Of a stretch of 64,000 nucleotides of DNA, positions 63,050 through 64,000 are shown one piece after another. The stretch is from NCBI RefSeq assembly GCF_014023275.1, contig NZ_CP054698.1, positions 1,674,001 through 1,738,000 of the forward strand, read 5' to 3'. Position 1 is the stretch's first letter. Every line of letters begins with the position of its first letter. The stretch comes from Nostoc edaphicum CCNP1411 (GTDB lineage: Bacteria > Cyanobacteriota > Cyanobacteriia > Cyanobacteriales > Nostocaceae). Under the pieces are notes generated by a model. The model was not told where the DNA came from. It saw only the letters and a program-made list of their open reading frames with translations, and did not search any database. Position numbers and translations under genes: made by a program.

Positions 63050-64000
63050 TTATTCTCTGGCTTCACGGCTTAATAATTCTTCAATTTTCAACCCAACTGA
63101 TTCTTGACCACCAAAAATCGTGCCATATCTCTTCTTATTGAAGTGATTCTGGGCGGTAGTGTATGCTGACGCTGGTAGAGCAACGTATTTTACTTCTTGA
63201 GAAAACTTAGCTGCATTTTGCAAGTAAAATTGCACAAACTGCTTGACTTGTGGCTTGTCAATAGACTTGGAACTAACATAGATAAAAATGGGACGAGATA
63301 GTGGATTGTAACTACCATTTTTCACTGTCGCTTCCGAAGGCAATACGCCGTTAACTGGCACTGCCTTGAGTTTATTTTTATTTTCTGCGTAATAGGCATA
63401 ACCAAAGTAACCAAGGGCGTTCTTATCACGGCTAACACCTTGTACAAGTACGTTGTCATCTTCGCTAGCAGTAAAGTCACCCCGGCTAGACTTGGCTTTG
63501 CCAACAATAGCTTCGGTAAAGTAATCGAAGGTTCCAGAGTTTGCACCAGGACCAAACAATTTCAGAGGTGCATTGGGGAATCCGTTACGAACCTGATTCC
63601 AGTTGTTGACCTTACCCTGTGCCCCAGGTTCCCAAATTTTCTTCAATTCGGCAACTGTGAGATTTTTTGCCCAGGAATTTTGGGGGTGAACCACTACTGT
63701 TAAAGCATCATAAGCTACTGGTAGTTCAACATAACGAATGCCCGCAGCTTTGCAAGCATCGATTTCTTTTTGTAGGATGGGACGAGATGCACCAGAGATG
63801 TCTGTCTCGCCACGACAGAACTTTTTGAAGCCGCCGCCAGTACCAGAAACGCCTACTGTAACTCTCACTCTACCGCTTTGCGCTTTTTGGAAGTCTTCTG
63901 CTGCTGCTTCCGTAATTGGGAAAACGGTGCTAGAACCATCAACCGTAACTGTGCTGACGCTTTGGGAATGAACCGCAGATATTGATAGACCAAATGTGGC
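63050..64000 (-). CDS. pstS: Phosphate-binding protein PstS (5' end beyond window)
   Basis: At least 316 residues are inside the window; the frame is open to the right edge and continues beyond it. Visible motifs are VDGSSTVFPITEAAAEDF at the N-terminus of the mature protein and GVSGTGGGFKKFCRGETDIS, which bind phosphate, followed by FGPGANSGTFDYFTEAIVG. The segment before VDGSS (GLSISAVHSQS) looks like the end of a signal peptide. It is a periplasmic phosphate receptor and the first gene of pstSCAB in this window. The promoter and any Pho box lie outside. Confidence 0.93.
   Translation of the reverse strand, partial: ATFGLSISAVHSQSVSTVTVDGSSTVFPITEAAAEDFQKAQSGRVRVTVGVSGTGGGFKKFCRGETDISGASRPILQKEIDACKAAGIRYVELPVAYDALTVVVHPQNSWAKNLTVAELKKIWEPGAQGKVNNWNQVRNGFPNAPLKLFGPGANSGTFDYFTEAIVGKAKSSRGDFTASEDDNVLVQGVSRDKNALGYFGYAYYAENKNKLKAVPVNGVLPSEATVKNGSYNPLSRPIFIYVSSKSIDKPQVKQFVQFYLQNAAKFSQEVKYVALPASAYTTAQNHFNKKRYGTIFGGQESVGLKIEELLSREARE

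Noticed and set aside
1..64000. CRISPR array or cas genes
   Set aside because: Repeats found are palindromic dispersed elements, not regularly spaced direct repeats with unique spacers; no Cas motifs were seen apart from TnpB and the IscB fragment.
1..64000. tRNA, rRNA or riboswitch genes
   Set aside because: No cloverleaf with TTCRANY-type arms or known riboswitch core could be recognised in the spacers by eye.

Overview
The window looks like chromosomal DNA of a filamentous, heterocyst-forming-type cyanobacterium (Nostocales, Nostoc/Anabaena-like). The evidence is dense HIP1 octamers (GCGATCGC), cyanobacteria-typical families (DUF4278, DUF3616, SipA/DUF3148, CyRepA1, DUF4118 histidine kinases, NIL-type ferredoxin), a duplicated pstB, many pentapeptide and TPR proteins, and a very high load of short palindromic repeats between genes. 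No rRNA, tRNA or CRISPR array was recognised.

Layout. 0.5-5 kb: a DUF4278 membrane protein and a plasmid-type replication protein (CyRepA1). 5-9 kb: a 613-aa TPR protein and a SelD-N-terminal-like flavoprotein. 9-21 kb: four paralogous pentapeptide-repeat proteins surround a translationally coupled signalling operon (XRE regulator, DUF4118/PAS histidine kinase, Rcp1-like response regulator, hybrid kinase). The 3' end of the last kinase gene is formed by an inserted TnpB element. 21-25 kb: a secreted protein, a CHAD protein, a DUF3616 protein and a NIL ferredoxin. 25-32 kb: an all-minus organosulfur block with two SsuA-type lipoproteins, an SsuD-like monooxygenase, a cysteine-dioxygenase-like cupin, a class II aldolase and a nitroreductase, but no SsuB/SsuC. 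32-40 kb: an RluA pseudouridine synthase with a long extension, a giant polytopic membrane protein and a GT39-like glycosyltransferase. 40-46 kb: a methyltransferase, a TauD-like dioxygenase, ModA, a double-glycine peptide, a PrxQ-like peroxiredoxin, SipA, Coq4 and a Spy-like protein. 46-54 kb: a NarL-type two-component pair, a deaminase, a K+ channel, a decayed IS4-type transposase and a P-type ATPase. 54-58 kb: HPPD, an SDR and a broken zinc-ribbon/NYN/OST-HTH gene. 58-64 kb: the phosphate uptake genes pstS (cut by the right edge), pstC, pstA, pstB, then a second pstB with its own terminator.

The clearest unexplained structure is a population of small non-autonomous, MITE-like elements. At least five families can be delimited by eye from terminal inverted repeats (TIRs), and three have target duplications of different lengths (3, 5 and 8 bp). 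Several families share a similar CCTCTCC/GGAGAGG palindromic core but have unrelated ends. One 147-bp element with 8-bp duplications splits the NYN-domain gene; removing it and one duplication restores the reading frame. That gene also carries a stop codon and a frameshift, so it is a pseudogene of a potentially interesting RNA-processing-type protein.

Other items worth attention are a TnpB insertion that rewrites a kinase C-terminus, a truncated IscB N-terminus with an altered RuvC residue, a PstB paralogue lacking the Q-loop glutamine, a voltage-gated channel with a C-terminal zinc ribbon, and repeat-derived peptide segments carried in frame in two proteins. All assignments come from reading the sequence; no searches were run.
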